DNA of 64,000 bases from Dipteris shenzhenensis (taxonomy: Eukaryota > Polypodiophyta > Polypodiopsida > Gleicheniales). Made by a program: the position numbers and the translations under genes. Below are positions 10,800-23,117 of this stretch, in pieces. The stretch lies in NCBI GenBank assembly GCA_047967505.1, contig CM106538.1; one strand, written 5' to 3'. Each line of letters opens with the position of its first letter. Position 1 is the stretch's first letter. The notes under the pieces are model-generated. The model was not told where the DNA came from. It was given only the letters and a program-made list of their open reading frames with translations, and did not search any database.

Positions 10800-11260
10800 T
10801 GGCCACCACAGTACTCCGTACATGCCATTCGGTGGAGCACGTCTTTTACCCCTGATGAAGTACTACAATATGAATGTCCAGTCTAGATACAACATCAACA
10901 AGCTTTTGGTACATGAAGTTGAAAAGATTGCCTCTTTGCTCAGAAGGGTACTCTATGTTCTACCGCTTCAACCCAAGAAATCATCACCAAAGGCCTATAT
11001 CCTGTGGGATAGAAGAAAGGACCCTCTTTAGGGGATGGACTTGGTGCTTCCCAAAGAATGGAAGATTTTGGTTCAGGTACGTTTTGGCATTTTCTCGGAT
11101 GTGTGCCGCTTATGTAAATGTGTTGGAAATTTTGCTAGAGAGTGTCTGAATAGAAATGGTCATGGTGATGGTTGTCTAGCTTCCTACGTCACTACTCTCA
11201 ACACCAAGGCAAAAGAAGGAAAAGACGATGGTGCAATGCAAATAGAATCTGAGTAAGTCA
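10800..11260 (+). pseudogene. LINE ORF1-like remnant with decayed zinc knuckle
   Basis: Overlapping plus-strand frames here resemble the nucleic-acid-binding ORF1 of plant L1 LINEs. The best clue is VCRLCKCVGNFAREC at about 11098-11142. It has the CX2CX4HX4C spacing with His replaced by Asn. It is followed by a polar tail (NTKAKEGKDDG) that ends at 11256. The assignment leans on the RT and zinc-binding sequences downstream on the same strand. ORF1 protein would coat the LINE RNA. Confidence 0.55.
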
Positions 11261-11560
11261 TTGAAGATTCAAGAGGATTGTCTCATCAGATTGTGTGGTG
11301 CAAGAGAAGGAGATGGTGTCTATTGGGAAGGACCCCCAAGGAAGATGGAGTAATGAATCTGAAGCAATGAACAACATTACAAATATATCTAGAAGCAACA
11401 GTGGTGACACTGCAACATGGAGAGAATGCAATGGTCGTAGAGCTTGCACTAACATGGCACACATGGAAAAGGCTGCTATAAGGTATAAGGCAGAAGCATA
11501 CACGATGCTATCCTTAATGCGGTGTTGATTGTTGACTATCCAATTGCATTTAATGAGATG
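11261..11560. other. LINE interior without recognisable endonuclease
   Basis: Only short frames. The apurinic endonuclease domain expected between ORF1 and RT is not recognisable, so the LINE is internally deleted or badly eroded. Confidence 0.5.
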
Positions 11561-12480
11561 GTTGTTATGCTTAACCTTGATTTAGACAAGCCTATGATAG
11601 GATAATCTGTGGGTTTCATCCTTAAAGCAATCAGACTATTTGGGGTTTGGTGAGGGATCCTACAAAATGACAAATAACTTGTTTTCTAATGCTCATGCAT
11701 GTTAGCATCAAATGGCTAGCATTATGACAGCTTTCACGTGAATCATTCTATTCGACAAAGATGCCCTTTGGCTCCACTCCTTTTTGCAATTGTACAGAGC
11801 CACTCCTCTGCCAATTGGACCACTACTATCAAAGGGATTTTTATGCTAAATGGACCACAGTTTTATACCCAATTGTTGTTGATGTGACAACACAAGTTTC
11901 TTGCATCAACTAAAGAAAACATAAGAATGTGCATAGAGTTTTTTATGAATATACTACTGTTTTTTACTCTAAGATAAACAAAGAGAAAACAATTGCTATT
12001 TGGTTGGGATGGGATGATAGACTTCATGGTGTGGCAACTTACATTTTAAATGGATACCATCGGTGAATCAAAAAGATATCTCAGTTGAGTGGAAAAATAG
12101 GAAGTTGTCCTTTGCAAGTTGTGTGACTATTGCTAAGCCTCGTTTCTTGTGTATGTTCTATCAATATTTTATTTTTCTAAAGGTAGTATTAAAGAATATT
12201 GATGCCTCCATTTGTGATTTTCTCTAGACAAATCAATGGCATGCGATATCGTGGTATATAGTCACTTTGCCTAGAGATTTTGGGGGACTTGGGCTAGAAG
12301 CCAAGAAAGTGAAATGTGATAGGCTATGCTCAAAGTGGCTTCTGAAATTAGGGTGCAAACAGCCCTCGGATATAATAGCCTGACACTCAATATGCCTTAA
12401 TGGAAGAAAAGAAATCGAGAGTGGCAATGTCCCATGGCATGATTTAGTACTTTCTAAATTTCAAGTCAAATGCTCGTAGT
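11561..12480 (+). pseudogene. LINE reverse transcriptase remnant
   Basis: At about 11576-11605 the bases encode LDLDK and then, after a one-base shift, AYDRI, together the LDLEKAYDR block of L1 RTs. At 11740-11790 the frame reads HVNHSIRQRCPLAPLLFAI, matching the R-Q-G-C-P-L-S-P-L-L-F motif. At 12070-12330 come VEWKNRKLSFASC, then PRDFGGLGLEAKK and CSKWLLKLG, which resemble the region after RT in plant LINEs. Many stops and shifts separate these blocks, and the catalytic YADD box is not visible. Confidence 0.85.
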
Positions 12481-12985
12481 TTGAGTTGTTGTCTAAAATG
12501 GAGCAGAAGATGAAATTTAAGCAAGTCTACTAGATAGGATCACTATCCCTGACCGGGAAATGACTCATTGGGAAGTAGTCCATGGTTATCTAATTGGGCT
12601 ATTTTTGACTTTTCTGTTAACTTGAAGATAACCCAAGGATTGTCATGAAAATCATTAAAAATGACATACACAGGTGGGTTGACATTTGGGATATGGGTAG
12701 GTGAGATTGGCTCTCCATAGCTACAATTGCAAATCATTTCGGTTTAACTCAAGGTGGATATAGATATTTGCAAAGCAATTTTTGATAAGCTCAAGAATGG
12801 TTGGCTGACAAGAAATGCATTAAGATAAGTGCAGAATTTTTTAGGTTTTGCTCTTGAATCTGGTAAATCATTACATGGATGCTCGATTGATGACCTCAAG
12901 GAACAGGGAGAGATGTGATTGTTCATGGAAGTACAAAAAGTTTGGGCATCCCATGCTCCACATGATAAGATAATGATAAAAAAAG
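12481..12985. other. Eroded LINE interior
   Basis: Between the RT remnant and the zinc-binding domain. No motif is recognisable, though strand and order imply that it is LINE sequence. Confidence 0.4.
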
Positions 12986-13420
12986 AAGAGTTATGTGGAC
13001 ATGGAAAGCCACATCATTAGTCAAATTGAATATTTTTCTTTGGAAAGTGATCATTGCAAAACTCTGGGTAAAAGTGAGGCTTTCTAGATGGAATCCAGAT
13101 GTTTCCCCTCTTTGTCTTTTATAACTGGAATTTAGATGTTTTATATGGATTTAAGAAGGAGACGCACAATCATTTGTTGTGGGAATGCAATATAGTTCGG
13201 ATTGTGTGGAGTAAAATTGGCCAATGGTTTTGCAATGCAAACATTGTTTTCAAAATTACATGGAAACTTGCACTACTAGAGGACCAAGGTAAGCTTAATG
13301 ATGCTATTTGGAATGCTTGGTAGCTGCTCCGAGCTATAATGCTACACTCAATATGGAAGTTTCATAATAAGTTGCTCTTTAAAAAGATTCAAAGAGATGC
13401 ATGCCTACTAGAGGAAATCA
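12986..13420 (+). pseudogene. LINE C-terminal zinc-binding domain (zf-RVT) remnant
   Basis: The plus strand encodes WTWKATSLVKLNIFLWKVI followed by KKETHNHLLWECNIVRIVWSKIG (in two pieces) and then WKFHNKLLFKK. The F-LWK, ET-HLLWEC and IW spacing matches the zinc-binding region at the C-terminus of plant LINE polymerases. A TAG at 13321-13323 and earlier stops break the frame. Together with the upstream blocks it defines a LINE of roughly 2.6 kb, 5'-decayed, on the plus strand. Confidence 0.82.
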
Positions 13421-13479
13421 TAGAAAACCTAAGAATCACATTGTCACAGGCATCCACAGCCTGTGGAAGGCTCCCTACA

Positions 13480-14077
13480 AGTTGCAATGCCATCAAATAC
13501 CACCAAGAAGTCTCAAAAGATAGCACATGTCAAAAAAATGGAGAGTTGACTTTTTGGTCAAAAAGTCAACACATTGGCTTTTTTAAATCAACATTGACTT
13601 TTGATCGACCTACTTAGCAATCAGCACTGACTAGCCAACTAGGTCTCAATCTACCCTAAAAGCCTATATGAGGCTAGCCCCTTGGCCTCATTCATCATCC
13701 AAGTCTTTTGGTGCTCTAGCCCTTAGTAGCAGTAGCTCCAGGGATTAGAATCAAGGCAAGACAGTCTGTAGCAACCCAACAACCCCTTCCATCCCTCCTT
13801 CAGTTAGTCCTTAGCCCTCTTTAGTCTAGTACCTCAATCTCTAGTTCTCTTTTGTAATGAGGGTTCTCCCTCCATACAATAATTGTTCTTTACAGTCGTA
13901 TTCAGCCCCACGGGCCAAACATTGATTAATTATTATTTTGCCTCTTTAGAGGCCCACTATATTCTCTCCCTTTAATTGTCCACAGTTCCACTTGTGTTTT
14001 GATTGAGTGTATCATTATTTCAGTTCAGATGGTAGTGAGCAAGAGAGAGAGTGAGTTAGGCTATCTCCCTGCTACAT
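13480..14077 (+). repeat. Probable LTR or leader of a plus-strand LTR element
   Basis: The non-coding stretch contains a gtcaacattgactttt-type repeated GTCAA region and ctctagttctcttttgtaatgag, typical of plant LTRs. It ends directly before a primer-site-like TGGTACCAGGGC at 14078-14089 (initiator Met type with two mismatches). A gag-like region follows. Neither the LTR start nor a partner LTR was found. Confidence 0.45.
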
Positions 14078-14099
14078 TGGTACCAGGGCTTAAGATTTT

Positions 14100-15400
14100 C
14101 TTCCCAGAGATAGGGAGGGTCAGTTTAGGGGTAGCCCCAATGTTTTATGGTACAGACAAAATCCGGAAAGGGCACCATGAGTACAAGTGAGAAGTCAACA
14201 CAAGTGGGGATGAGGGATTCAAGTTGCAAACCCTACCACCCTAGAACCCTATAGAAGCTTCAATGCCTACCATGATGGACATGATGTAGATGCATCAACA
14301 TCAGTCAGAGAGTCTCTTCAATCACATGGTTAAGCTCCAAGAAATGCAAGAAGATCGTGAGTAGGCCTCTAGAGAACGCGATAGAGTAGCAAAATAAGAA
14401 CACAATCATGAGGCTCTAGAAGCTAAGGAACTCCAAGATTGTGAGGTTCAAGAAGCCAAGGAACTCTAGCATCGTGAGGCTTAGGAGGCCAAGGAGCTTA
14501 GAGAGTGTACCGTTTGGGAGAAGAAACAACACGAGCATAGTGCTTGAGAGGAGAAGGAAGAACGGGACCGACAAGTTCTCATTTATCTACTCCACCCACA
14601 TGGGGAGGAAAGGCAGAGAGTCCAACTGCCCGTCTAACATTGCTCAACTTCACTTACTTTTTAGTTGAGCCTATAAACGACAACAAGTGGTACATCCTAG
14701 CATCCATGTAGCTCATAGAGACAAGCAGGTCACCTGGTGGCTCAAGTGGTAGAAGGACCACTATGATGCAAATGAGGAGGCACCTCTTTACAAATGGACG
14801 GAATACATGAAAGACCTCCGCCGAACACAGTTCTGCTACCCTAGTACTTGAGCAAGCTTCAATGAGATGTGCAAGGGGGATATTGAGATAGTGAATCATT
14901 GTGCCAATAAGTCACCCATGTGTTTACACAGTTGTTACAGGCGGAGGAAAATTAGAAGTTGAGCAAGTTTTCCCATGGGCTGATTACAGACATCCAGTGG
15001 TATGTCTGAAGTTTTAGGCCATGGGACTACATATGAGCTTGCTCAGAATTTTGAGCTCATGCACAAGGGTCAAGGATCCAAGCAAGTCAAAAGTAAGAAG
15101 TCTCAGGATCCCACGCGAGGTGATGGTGGGAATGGGCAGCAAAAGCAGAGCTAGATGGTGAAGGATAGCAACAGCCATAGTAGGTACTTGGATGGTGAAG
15201 GATAGCCACAGCCATAGCGAGTACTTGGTTACTATGACACAAGCAACCTATGCCAAAGAGAACCGATGTTTCCATTGTCATGTGTCAGGCCATAACAAGG
15301 AAGACTGCCCACATTACCAGAAGCTTCGAGAAATAGGAGATGTATCAACTGGTTCATCTACTACCAACTCCAACCGCAGTGGTCATCGAGGAGCTTGAAG
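14100..15400 (+). pseudogene. LTR-retrotransposon gag remnant with zinc knuckle
   Basis: Fragments of a gag gene on the plus strand. At 14409-14510 there is a charged coiled-coil-like stretch of repeated EAKEL units broken by TAGs. Polar sequence follows, and at about 15235-15330 an intact CCHC knuckle, NRCFHCHVSGHNKEDCPHY (CX2CX4HX4C). Earlier stops (TAG, TGA) are frequent. The knuckle followed by a Ser/Thr/Asn tail fits Gypsy or Copia Gag; without pol downstream the superfamily stays open. The next LTR family begins at 15539, so pol has been lost. Confidence 0.7.
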
Positions 15401-15538
15401 ATCGGGAGCCTCGTCAATATCCTGATATCTTTTAGTTCTATGGAAAGATTGGTGGTCAGAAGTCCTTACCCTGATAGATTCGGGAAGTTCAGAGGACATC
15501 ATTTCCACCAAAGTAGCTAAGCAAGCCTAGTTGACTCT

Positions 15539-16001
15539 TATAATGAAGGGGGGAAATGGGCTAATTTAGAGGTTCTTTAGAGGGATTTTAGGTGGGACAT
15601 GTGGAGGTACTATTTAAGTCTCCATCCACCACTCATTTTTATACTTTTTTATGAGACATCTAATCCTATCTACGACCACCTCCTTCCTCCTACGTGCTGC
15701 CTACACTCTCCCTCCCAATCTCTCTCTATCTCTCTCTTCCCTTCACTCCCTTTATCTCTCTCCCTCTCCCTCTATCCCCTTTTCCCTCTTTTCTCCCCAT
15801 CTCTCCCACCTTCCTACTATTCTATCCCCTTCCTCCTATTAAAGATAGTGTAAATTGCACTATCCGCATAGGGCATAGGGGCAAACCCTAACCCTAAGGG
15901 GTTCACATGTATATCTTCATGTTCATTGTCAATACACTTAGTGTACAGGTAGCTATATCGTGTGCACTCCTGTCTCTCTCCCTCTCTCACTTTTGCTATC
16001 A
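15539..16001 (+). repeat. LTR of a second family (plus orientation)
   Basis: 463 bp. It begins TATAATGAAGGGGGG (probably a mutated TGTAATG), contains a long CT-rich tract (15710-15830), and ends CTATCA right before a primer site. The first ~300 bp match, in reverse orientation, the minus-strand LTR copies at 29389-29688 and 30206-30476. Confidence 0.85.
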
Positions 16002-16014
16002 CGGTATCAGAGCC
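16002..16014 (+). promoter_or_regulatory. Primer-binding site (tRNA-iMet type)
   Basis: CGGTATCAGAGCC abuts the LTR end and differs by one base from TGGTATCAGAGCC. It fixes the LTR as a 5' LTR on the plus strand. Confidence 0.85.
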
Positions 16015-18550
16015 GATGGTGCTCCACTCCCTTCAATGATGCCCTTGTTCCATCAAGGCACGCAAGCCCTTGCTCAATCAAGGCACAAGCCCTCTCCTTG
16101 AGGCATTTCCATTCTTTCTCAAGCTCTCATCATAGGGCTCCTTCTCCTCTCTGATTTGGTTCAAGAAGCTCATCATTCCGAGCTATGGAGATTGAGATAC
16201 GGTTATTTTTGTGAGAGGTTCATTCATGAGTTTAGAGCTTGAGATTTCTTGTAAGGTTTCGAGATTTTTGTGAGGAATTCCATCTTCTTCTTCATCAAGA
16301 GAAAGATAATTATCTTCAATACACCTTCTCCTTTGCTATGCCTTTGAGTCTCAGGCCTTGTGCCTCCTCTACTATAAGCAGAGCTCTGTCCATCCAGGGC
16401 TTCCAAGACCTAGATTTATCCTGTGTACTCAACTAAGGCTTTAACAACAGCCTTCAGCAACCAAGCAGCTCCTTTGACGCTGGTGAAGGTTGTTTGCAGT
16501 TGGACTCATTAGCCCTAGATACCACACAGTAACTTGGCTCTTTGGCTCTAGCTCGGGCAGCTTTTACAACGACATTCTGAAGTCCAAGCATCCTCAGCAA
16601 AGCGGCTCATTAGCTCAGCTAAATTTGACACAGATGACCTACGGGTAGCAAGGCAACTCCAAACATCCATGCAACGTACCAGCCACAGACAAAGTTGCAC
16701 CGAGCTCAGCCATCTTCAAGTGACGCCATCAATGCCTTCCATGCAACAGCAAAGTCTCAGCCATCTGCACAATGAGGACCTCCAAGGCTCAATGAGATAG
16801 GAAGAGCCCTCCGTCGACTTCATGGTGGGAACCTCTGCACAAGCATGTTACAACGCCACAACGACCACCTCTCAAAGCTCACGGATGCAAAAGAAGTCCA
16901 CAGCATCACCAAAAGCTCCTCAGCTCTACCTCGACACGAACAGCTAACGGACAAGCCTACTGCATATAAGGCTACATCCACGCTTCCATCGACTTCATGG
17001 TGGGAACCTCTGCACGGGCATGTTACAACGCCACAACGACCACCTCTCAAAGCTCACGGATGCAGAAGAAGTCCACAGCATCACCGAAAGCTCCTCAGCT
17101 CTACCTCGACACGAACAGCTAACGGACAAGCCTACTGCATATAAGGCTACATCCACGCTTCTATAGCAAAGGCTGTGACTTCATGCGCTCTAAACCTTAT
17201 CTGCAAGGCAGCAACCCAACGGCTCGTCGCTCCTCTTCCATAACCTTGGACGAGCTCCACGATCAACGCAGTTACGTCGACGCCAACCTTCAAATGACTG
17301 GCTCAACTACAAGCTCCTACTCAGTCACCAATGACTGGCTCTACCTGCATGCAAATGCACAAACGCCCGCAACCCCATGCCTTCAACCACCATCATAACA
17401 CTATAGCCTCAACTCCCACGGGACACCCTTCAATCCAAGCTCTTGTCAGACGAGCGACTCTGTAGCATTAGCCTCAACCAACAATGGCTCTCGGCGACTC
17501 ACAGGCCTTCTTCTATTGCAACAAATGGCTCAGCACTGCCACAACCACGACTCCTTGACTCCATCGACTCCCTTCGCAATGAAGCGAGCTCCATTGACCC
17601 TCAATGGCCTCTGCCCTCAACGACCAACAGACTCAAAAGCTCGCTCCAACGGGTCCATCTATGTCCACAGAGCTGTAGTCGACAACCGACTCCCTCAAGG
17701 TGCCTCATCTGCATGGAGCTCTACCACATCAGCCTCTCACAAGCCATGTCATTGCCACGGTGGCGCTTTTAGCCATTTAGAGTCATCAATCAACCCAGTC
17801 AACAACATAGTCAGCCTGCCATGTTAGCAGTGCTAGCCAACCACACAGCCTCTTCACAGGCACACTATGAATTCAGCATCTGACGCCCTCTGCCACATCA
17901 CCCTCCATGCCACATCATCATTTTTTGGCCGCCTTAGGAATTTTGTAGAGCTGTAAAAAGCAAAAATGATCGCCAGCTCGCACTCTACGTACTGAGCACC
18001 TCAAATCTGTCTTTTGACATTTCCACAAGCCAGCATCATTGATTCCTCATCATCGGAACCACCTCCTGATCCACTCTAGCATACCCAGCACTTAAAAATG
18101 AATTAAGATAAAATTCATTTACTGCATGTATCGCATCGACATGTAGTCTAGTTGTAGACTAGCACCGCCATAGAGGAGATCCAACTCCACCAAGCCAAGT
18201 CAGCCATTGCCACATTACCCGATTAGTCCCATTGGCGTCAGTCCCATCGGATCTATCATCGGTATACACATTCACACACTGACACCTATTCAGTTCTCTT
18301 GGCATTTGGCACTTTAGCACCTCAGTGTGAAACTTGGCAGTGATCTTCCTCTCGGATTCAAGATTGTTGCACCTTTGCACGCACACATGCCACCCATGTA
18401 CAGTCACATTTGTTCACTATTTTTGGCATTGGCTCCATACACATACGCATTAGCCTTGTACAGCCTCTTGGCTACTCCCGACACGCAGTTGTCATCTTCA
18501 TTTTCTAGGCTTGATCCTTGGCACACAACAGTTCTCACATGACTTAGTTA
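16015..18550. other. Non-coding leader-like internal sequence
   Basis: Downstream of the LTR and primer site lie ~2.5 kb rich in C/A with no recognisable Gag or Pol motif. Open frames (for example 17443-17772) are short and Ser/Gln/His-rich. This could be the long leader of a non-autonomous LTR element. It holds the 175-bp tandem repeat listed separately. Confidence 0.5.
16814..17163 (+). repeat. 175-bp tandem duplication
   Basis: Two nearly identical units; catggtgggaacctctgcac starts at 16821 and again at 16996. Differences include aagcatg/gggcatg and caaaagaag/cagaagaag. Confidence 0.95.
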
Positions 18551-18553
18551 TGA

Positions 18554-19288
18554 CAGTTTAGGGTAAGCCCCCCAGTGGCAGCTCTCATACAATCTTCTCA
18601 TGTGGATAGACACTCTCGCTGGTACACGGGTAAGCCTCTTGCACAGAGCACCAGACCGTCTCCATCATGGAGTTATCCACATCACATTGTTGATGATACA
18701 CTAGTCATGACTCCAGATGAGATCCATGAGTGGAAAGAGAACCTTCTTCGACCATTCATTGCCACAGGGTATGTACCGGTCTATGATGCCAACTCGAGCC
18801 TCATTGGCCTTGACAGATCAGATGCTTCAGATGTTAGCATGGATCGGCCGGCAGTTTTTGATTATGCACATTTTTTGGTACGCCCTCAACATGAGGCACA
18901 TTCGGCAGTAAGCCCTCAGCACGAGGCAAATTTGACCATAAGCCCTCCATATGAGGCAGTCCCATCGACATCAGCTCAGACTGATTCTTGTGATGCACAG
19001 CCATCACTCTCATGCATGGATCTGACTCCATTTATTGTCACATCAGATGCAGATACTCAGCAGGAGTTCAGTTATGATCATGCAATTCTTCAGCAGGCAA
19101 GTCCTCAGTACGAGGCACTCAGATCTTTTGCCGCATGCAGAGATACATGCCACAGTGCATCCAGCTCTTCAGGTGATTCCATTCCAGCATCCATCACTGA
19201 TGCTTTCACCTTTGACATAGAGCATACCATGGGCTCAGTCCTTCCTCTTCCTTTCGGCCTATCTTCTAGGCTTTATTCCCAAAGGTGA
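18554..19288 (+). CDS. Uncharacterised ORF, probably retroelement-derived
   Basis: An open frame of about 240 codons. No ATG stands at its left edge; the first in-frame ATG is near 18709 (MTPDEIHEWKENLL). The protein is acidic and Ser/Asp-rich, with MTPDEIHEWKENLLRPFIAT followed by a low-complexity repeat in which SPQHEA/RPQHEA/SPPYEA/SPQYEA units recur. No membrane segment or known domain is visible. It lies downstream of an LTR and leader on the same strand, so it may be the Gag-like or accessory product of that element. The reading frame is unusually long for this decayed neighbourhood, but I do not recognise the family. Confidence 0.35.
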   Translation, partial: QFRVSPPVAALIQSSHVDRHSRWYTGKPLAQSTRPSPSWSYPHHIVDDTLVMTPDEIHEWKENLLRPFIATGYVPVYDANSSLIGLDRSDASDVSMDRPAVFDYAHFLVRPQHEAHSAVSPQHEANLTISPPYEAVPSTSAQTDSCDAQPSLSCMDLTPFIVTSDADTQQEFSYDHAILQQASPQYEALRSFAACRDTCHSASSSSGDSIPASITDAFTFDIEHTMGSVLPLPFGLSSRLYSQR

Positions 19289-20234
19289 AGGATGACCCAC
19301 AACTTAACAAGGGGAAATGCACATCTTGTACAGGACCACATAAGTTGTACTCATTGTACATGCTTCTGCTAGCTTCTTCAATGACCTTTCTCCCGAGCCT
19401 CTCCATCGACCTTTTCGTTGTTCCGCACACTATCTAAGGTGCTCATTGCAACAGGGAATTGATGTCTATTTCTCTTTGCTTACATTTGAGCTTCTCTCTT
19501 CAGGGCTAGTCACCATGCCACCAAAGTGTGCCCCTCGTGATATATTGCATCACAGGGATGAGGCTGCTCAGTATGAGTAAGTGCCTGCCACAATGGTTCC
19601 TTCCACTCATTCTCTCTCTTGCATCCTACGAAGCGCAGGTAGCGCAGACACAATTTTGGGATGCCCTTTCCTCTATGCTCTAGGGTGCTTTCTTCCAGAT
19701 AGGATAGGAGTTCAGCCATAGCAGCTTACCACAACCATGGCTATGTAGGATACCGATCTTGCCCAGATAGGACAACAGATTGATCAGCAGATCACATCTG
19801 CCATTGCTATGCAGGATAAGGGTAAGCAGCCCACACCCCTGCATGGGGATCAATTAGATAGCCATGATGAGTTCTCGGGTCCACGCAAAGGGTTTATGGC
19901 TGATGCACGCCCTGCCTATGAGCATGTACCCCAGTCCTCACTCACATAGATTTCTTATGCTAAACCTTGGTATATGCGCTAAACCACGATGTGAATAGAC
20001 AATATAATCCACCATTGTTGGCCCTTCAAATGCTATCATCAAAATTTTATAAACCTCTAAACCTAATTCAGCACAATAAACCACTTAACGGTTTGTAGAC
20101 ATCAATATTGATCATGCACTTTCATATTCTCATTATGACGAAGGCTAGTGCATGTTATTGGTATATATTGCATTTGGAAATTGCTCTATATGTTGGTCGT
20201 ATGAGCTTTTTCTCCAAGTTCATATACGTGGCTT
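19289..20234. other. Retroelement-like non-coding sequence
   Basis: At 19515-19580 a short frame MPPKCAPRDILHHRDEAAQYE resembles the start of a Gag reading frame but stops soon. No other motif is visible. Confidence 0.4.
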
Positions 20235-21285
20235 TAGAGTGTCATGATCAAGAATCCTAATTTCTGTACACTGCTAGCTAACATGAATCCATGGCACATG
20301 GAGATAGGTTGATTTGTTTTATGTAGGAGAAATTCTAAATTTTGAAATTTTTTAGAGTCTGTATCCATAGGTTATGTGCTCTCAATTCTCACAATTTTGT
20401 GCTTTTGGACAAGGCAGAGTAAGAATGTCCCTCGAGTACTCCCTCTAAAAACTTTAGGGTCAAATTATGTATCCTTTCACCTTGGCTTTGTAAGCAAGCA
20501 TTATGGCATAGGGTCCCAACCAAAAATCTTATAAAGGCGATTGCTTTTCTCTTTGCCGTTATGGTATTTGCTGTGGAGTTTATAGGTATAGGGTCTTAAC
20601 CAAAATCTTATAAAGGTGATTGCTTTTCTCTTTGCCGTGGTCTTTGCCATGGAGTTTAAAGACATGCCTATAATGTATTTAAAAATTTAACTTGGGCAGG
20701 AGAATCGACTAGAAGTATGATGATGAGACAAAAGTATGCTAATGAGACATTTAACTCGAGTAGAGGTATGCCGATGAGACATTTAAGACAAGGCTCATGG
20801 TGTGATGTTAGGTTGTGGTCTCTGAAATTTAATACATTGGGGTGCTTACTCAGCCTTTGTCTAATCCCCAATCTCAAATACAAGGCTCCATCCAGTGTGG
20901 TACTAATTGAGAATCCCAGTTTTTGTACGCTATCCACCTAAACAAATATGTAGCAAAAGGAACCTTGGCAAATTTCTTTGTTATAATGGTGGTCTTGTTT
21001 GTGAAGGTTCTTAAACTTTATATCCATGGGTTACATTCTCTTAAGTCTCAAAAAATTGTGTTTTCTAGGAAGGAATAGTGAGAATTGCAATATGGTATGC
21101 CAAGTATAACTCTCTAAATGTTTCAGTCAAGAGCTATGTATTATTTCTTTGGCTTTGTGAGGAAGTGTTATGGCATGATGGTCCCAACCAGATTCTTATA
21201 GAAGTGACTATTTTTCTCATTCTGCCATGTTCTTGGCTACAGAGTTAATAGATAGGCTTTTGATGTATTTGGAAATTTAGCTCTT
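20235..21285 (+). repeat. Old tandem duplication, ~650-bp unit
   Basis: The order gagaatccta/gagaatccca, tccataggttat/tccatgggttac, ctcaattctca/cttaagtctca, ggctttgta/ggctttgtg, tatggcata/tatggcatg and gtcccaacca in 20235-20700 recurs in 20890-21285. The first unit also holds an internal ~85-bp duplication (aaatcttataaagg at about 20525 and 20605). No gene. Confidence 0.7.
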
Positions 21286-21567
21286 CTTGTCTAGCCTTGT
21301 TGGATCTTTGATCCTAGGAATGGTATTGCAAAATACGCAGTGGTCTCTCAGATGTCCTTTCTAGTGGATTGGTTGTGAATCCTATTTACCCCATGTTTCA
21401 AATACTAGTTCTAATTATGTCCTACATGGATGGTGGCAAGTGAACTACTTAGCTTCCAATTTTAGGATAATGGATGAGAAATGTTATTATTATGAGATAT
21501 TGAAAACACTTTTCAGACTTTTTACTTAAGCTTGACCCTTAGCCCAATTGGCCACTTTTGCAAACAC

Positions 21568-21570
<3 letters not shown>

Positions 21571-21619
<49 letters not shown>
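21571..21619 (+). repeat. (CT)n microsatellite
   Basis: About 24 CT units without interruption. Confidence 0.97.
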
Positions 21620-23100
21620 ACTTGCGATAGGGCTTGGAGTCATTTCCATGAAACACTTAGTCTTTTCCTCGCGAGACAAATCTAGAAAAAGGTTATTGTT
21701 TTTCATAGTATTAAAAAAAGTATGGAAAGCAGGAGAAAAGGTCATAAGATGGGGGGGCTTATGAAATGCAATGGCTGTATAACTAAATGTCAGACTATCA
21801 ATCTTAGTGAGGGCACTAAAATAGAGTCCTTAAATAAAGGGTCAAAATAATTGACTAAGGTAGAAGAAATCAAATCCAAGCCATATATAAGAAGAAAAGA
21901 GTAACTCCTGAGGATTTCTTTGGGACAATGGACTTCATTAAATGCTTGACTGATGGGCAATGTGCATGTGGGTTTAGACTATAGAAGCCCTTTGACAAGA
22001 CAATAGAATATTTTTTGGTGTTCCCATTTCTTCTTGCATAAGTTGTGATGAGTTCTCATACTGATGAGAGATTGTGTTGCGTCGAACTAAAATGATGTGA
22101 ATGACCTATGTTGTAGTATACTTTCTATTGTTGCTGACAGATGTGATAAACATGATTCTAGCTCAATGAAGAATATTGACAAGCATTCTAACTATGTTCC
22201 TATGTAAATGTTTTACTATGATATGCCTGATGTTGAAAGATAAAGTGGGAATGGGGTATTAGCTTGCTTAGACGCTGCATCCCAATTATGAATAAACGGA
22301 ATGAAAATAGACGGCTTGCATACTATTTTCTCAAAACAACTTACATAACTCTGTACCCTTGTTCAATTGCTAACTTCCATTGTGGTCTTTAGCACTTAGA
22401 AGATTGCCTTGATTTAAACTAAAGCGATGTGAATGGCCTGGCTGTATTTTAGTATGTATAAGCTGTCTGATGTTCATAAATAGAGTGAGATTAGAATTTT
22501 CGCTCACTTGATGAACGATCTAGCTATGCTTTTGAGAATATCCAATCTTTTTCTCTATGCATGCTCTCCAATGTTAATAGATGGAATATTGGCTTGCTCT
22601 GTGGATGAAAAATGATCGCAAGAAACTTGCAAACGACTCACATGACAAGGAACTATGGAAACAAGGAAGCTTGCCTTCTCGAGGGGTTCACCTCATAACA
22701 TTTTAGTGTACCACGTGCATTCAAAAGGAGGGATATTTTAATTTAACTTTTTGGAAAATTTTAACAGGTTTACAATAACATGAGGCGTTTTTTAATTCAA
22801 CTTTAGAAAAAAATCACTTAGTTCATAAGTACAGAGGGGTCTTTTTATTGGGGGGAAAATTTTAGTTGAGGGTTTTTTCAAATACCCCTTGAACGCATGT
22901 GATACATAGGTTTTCTAAGTAGTGCACCCCCCGAGCTTGCCTTGAGACGCTGAGTTGCATAATTGCATTCTGCATTCTTCATGTTTTTTGTATAGACTAT
23001 GTTTTTTAAAAGCATCCCCTAAAAAGGGACCTGCGAACATCGAGACTCCTAACTTTATGGAAGTAGGCTTATTGATGTTGTTGCTTAAAAGTCCAAAATT
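21620..23100. other. No gene seen; weak internal duplication
   Basis: Stops are frequent on both strands. The phrase actaaaatgatgtgaatgacct (about 22087) has a diverged partner at about 22418 (actaaagcgatgtgaatggcc), with nearby gatgtt-ataaa blocks, suggesting an old duplication with a spacing of about 330 bp. Confidence 0.5.
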
Positions 23101-23117
23101 CTTTTTCCTTTCATGCA

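Noticed and set aside
15885-15900. aaaccctaaccctaag resembling plant telomere repeats
   Set aside because: Only two units, inside an LTR; too short for a telomeric or interstitial telomere array.
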